64,000 bases of DNA from Paucidesulfovibrio sp036541255 (lineage in GTDB: Bacteria; Desulfobacterota; Desulfovibrionia; Desulfovibrionales; Desulfovibrionaceae), in contig JAZHDD010000023.1 of the NCBI GenBank assembly GCA_036541255.1, positions 1 through 64,000 on the forward strand. Reading direction: 5' to 3'. The notes below the pieces were generated by a model. The model worked only from the letters and a program-made list of their open reading frames with translations. It had not been told where the DNA came from and made no database searches. The translations under genes and the position numbers were made by a program. Positions 62,961 through 64,000 of this stretch are shown here, piece by piece; the first letter of the stretch is position 1, and every line of letters starts with the position of its first letter.

Positions 62961-64000
62961 CTATTCGTCGCCGAACCAGGAATCGGCCAGAATCGGGCCG
63001 TAATAAATACCGTCTTCCTCCAGCTCCTCTTCGATGCGCAGGAGCTGGTTGTACTTGGCCAGCCTGTCCGAGCGGCAGAGCGAGCCGGTCTTGATCTGGC
63101 CCGCGTTCACGCCCACGGCCAGATCCGCGATAAAGGTGTCTTCGGTCTCGCCGGAACGGTGGGAGATCACCGTGGTGTATCCGGCCTGCTTGGCCAGCTC
63201 GATGGTGTCCAGGGTCTCGGTCAGGGTGCCGATCTGGTTGAGCTTGATCAGGATGGAGTTGGCCACGGCCCGATCAATGCCCTCGGCCAGAATGTCCGGG
63301 TTGGTCACGAAGATGTCGTCGCCAACAAGCTGGAGACGTTCGCCCAGACGGCCAGTGTGCCGCTCCCAGCCTTCCCAGTCGCCCTCGGCCAAGCCGTCCT
63401 CAATGGACACCAGGGGGAAACGGTCGGCCAGATCTGCGTAAAACTCGGTCAGTTCGTTGGAATCCAGCTTCAGCTTTTCGCCTGCAAGCACGTACTTGCC
63501 GTCCTTGTAGAACTCGCTGGCCGCGGCGTCGATGGCCAGGGCGATCTCGGAACCTGGATTGTAGCCCGCTGCCTCGATGGCACGGGTGATGTACTCGAAG
63601 GCCTCGGCATGGGACTTGAGGTTCGGCGCGAAGCCGCCTTCGTCGCCCACGCTGGTGACGTGTCCATCCTTGGCCAGGATCGTCTTCAGGGTGTGGAAGG
63701 TTTCCGCGCCCATGCGCAAGGCGTCGGCAAAGGTCTCCGCGCCCAGGGGCATGATCATGAATTCCTGGATGTCCAGGTTGTTGGGCGCGTGCTGGCCGCC
63801 GTTGATGATGTTCATCAGCGGCACGGGCAGCAGCTTGGCGTTCACCCCGCCCAGGTACTGGTACAGGGGCAGGCCCAGGAACTGGGCCGCGGCGCGGGCA
63901 TTGGCCATGGACACGCCCAAAATGGCGTTGGCCCCCAGGCGCGACTTGTTCTCGGTGCCGTCGAACTCGATCATCTCGTTGTCCAGGGTCACCTGGCGCA
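62961..64000 (-). CDS. eno: Enolase (5' partial)
   Basis: Glycolytic enzyme interconverting 2-phosphoglycerate and phosphoenolpyruvate. The window cuts off the N-terminal 80-90 residues. The visible part contains GANAILGVSMANARAAA, the catalytic Glu in VGDEGGFAPN, LAIDAAASEFY, VSIEDGLAEGDW (metal Asp/Glu), GDDIFVTNP, the catalytic Lys in LIKLNQIGTLTET, and SHRSGETEDTFIADLAVG with His and Lys-type phosphate contacts. A terminator follows. The frame is open to the window edge. Confidence 0.97.
   Translation of the reverse strand, partial: RQVTLDNEMIEFDGTENKSRLGANAILGVSMANARAAAQFLGLPLYQYLGGVNAKLLPVPLMNIINGGQHAPNNLDIQEFMIMPLGAETFADALRMGAETFHTLKTILAKDGHVTSVGDEGGFAPNLKSHAEAFEYITRAIEAAGYNPGSEIALAIDAAASEFYKDGKYVLAGEKLKLDSNELTEFYADLADRFPLVSIEDGLAEGDWEGWERHTGRLGERLQLVGDDIFVTNPDILAEGIDRAVANSILIKLNQIGTLTETLDTIELAKQAGYTTVISHRSGETEDTFIADLAVGVNAGQIKTGSLCRSDRLAKYNQLLRIEEELEEDGIYYGPILADSWFGDE

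Overview
The window is GC-rich, densely coded bacterial chromosome. Its gene content fits a sulfate-reducing deltaproteobacterium of the Desulfovibrio type (Desulfovibrionales). The clues are a SulP anion permease and a YeiH-type putative sulfate exporter, each tied to two-component systems; a histidine kinase with a CxxCH haem-binding sensor; several sigma-54 activators; fused ispDF; and an ispDF-rnpB-zinc ribbon-Nif3 order. I infer the group from content only; no 16S gene is present. The window starts inside the SulP gene and ends inside enolase.

Layout. 1-6.3 kb: a SulP permease leads an operon of signalling genes: a cytidylate-kinase-like/receiver fusion, a Cache histidine kinase, two more receivers, and a stripped-down kinase-like protein that keeps the phospho-accepting His. 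6.4-7.7 kb: a zinc-ribbon protein and a periplasmic solute-binding protein. 7.7-12.4 kb (minus strand): a YeiH-type transporter operon with two small membrane proteins, a universal stress protein, an unknown membrane-anchored protein and a pseudokinase-USP fusion. A near-perfect sigma-54 promoter precedes it. 12.7-16.5 kb: a divergent c-haem sensor kinase and sigma-54 response regulator that probably control that promoter. 16.6-23.1 kb: ZIP transporter, CPA2 antiporter, a DUF1538 pair with a P-II-like protein, and a MATE exporter.

23.2-32.6 kb (mostly minus): housekeeping genes cysS, ispDF, rnpB, a coiled-coil zinc ribbon protein, Nif3, a CAU tRNA with its own promoter and terminator, rfaE2, a YkgJ-type protein and a sigma-54 activator with a degenerate receiver. 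32.7-39.2 kb: a surface-glycan cluster (SGNH hydrolase, deacetylase-glycosyltransferase fusion, GT2) followed by a class II photolyase. 39.2-45.2 kb (minus): receiver-TPR protein, sppA, rpsA, phoU and pstB, the last preceded by a Pho-box-like repeat. 45.3-50.9 kb: AMIN-domain protein, glycosyltransferase, cheD, MFS protein, class II aldolase and a PilZ protein. 51.2-64 kb: autotransporter, uvrA, GNAT, EamA and MFS transporters, AraC regulator, cupin, NmrA-like oxidoreductase, DUF3592 protein, folD and enolase.

The least explained parts are the YeiH-pseudokinase-USP operon with its haem-sensor/sigma-54 control region (7.7-16.5 kb) and the SulP phosphorelay operon (1-6.3 kb). Both pair an anion transporter with unusual signalling proteins. 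Domain assignments come from reading motifs by eye; no database search was possible.
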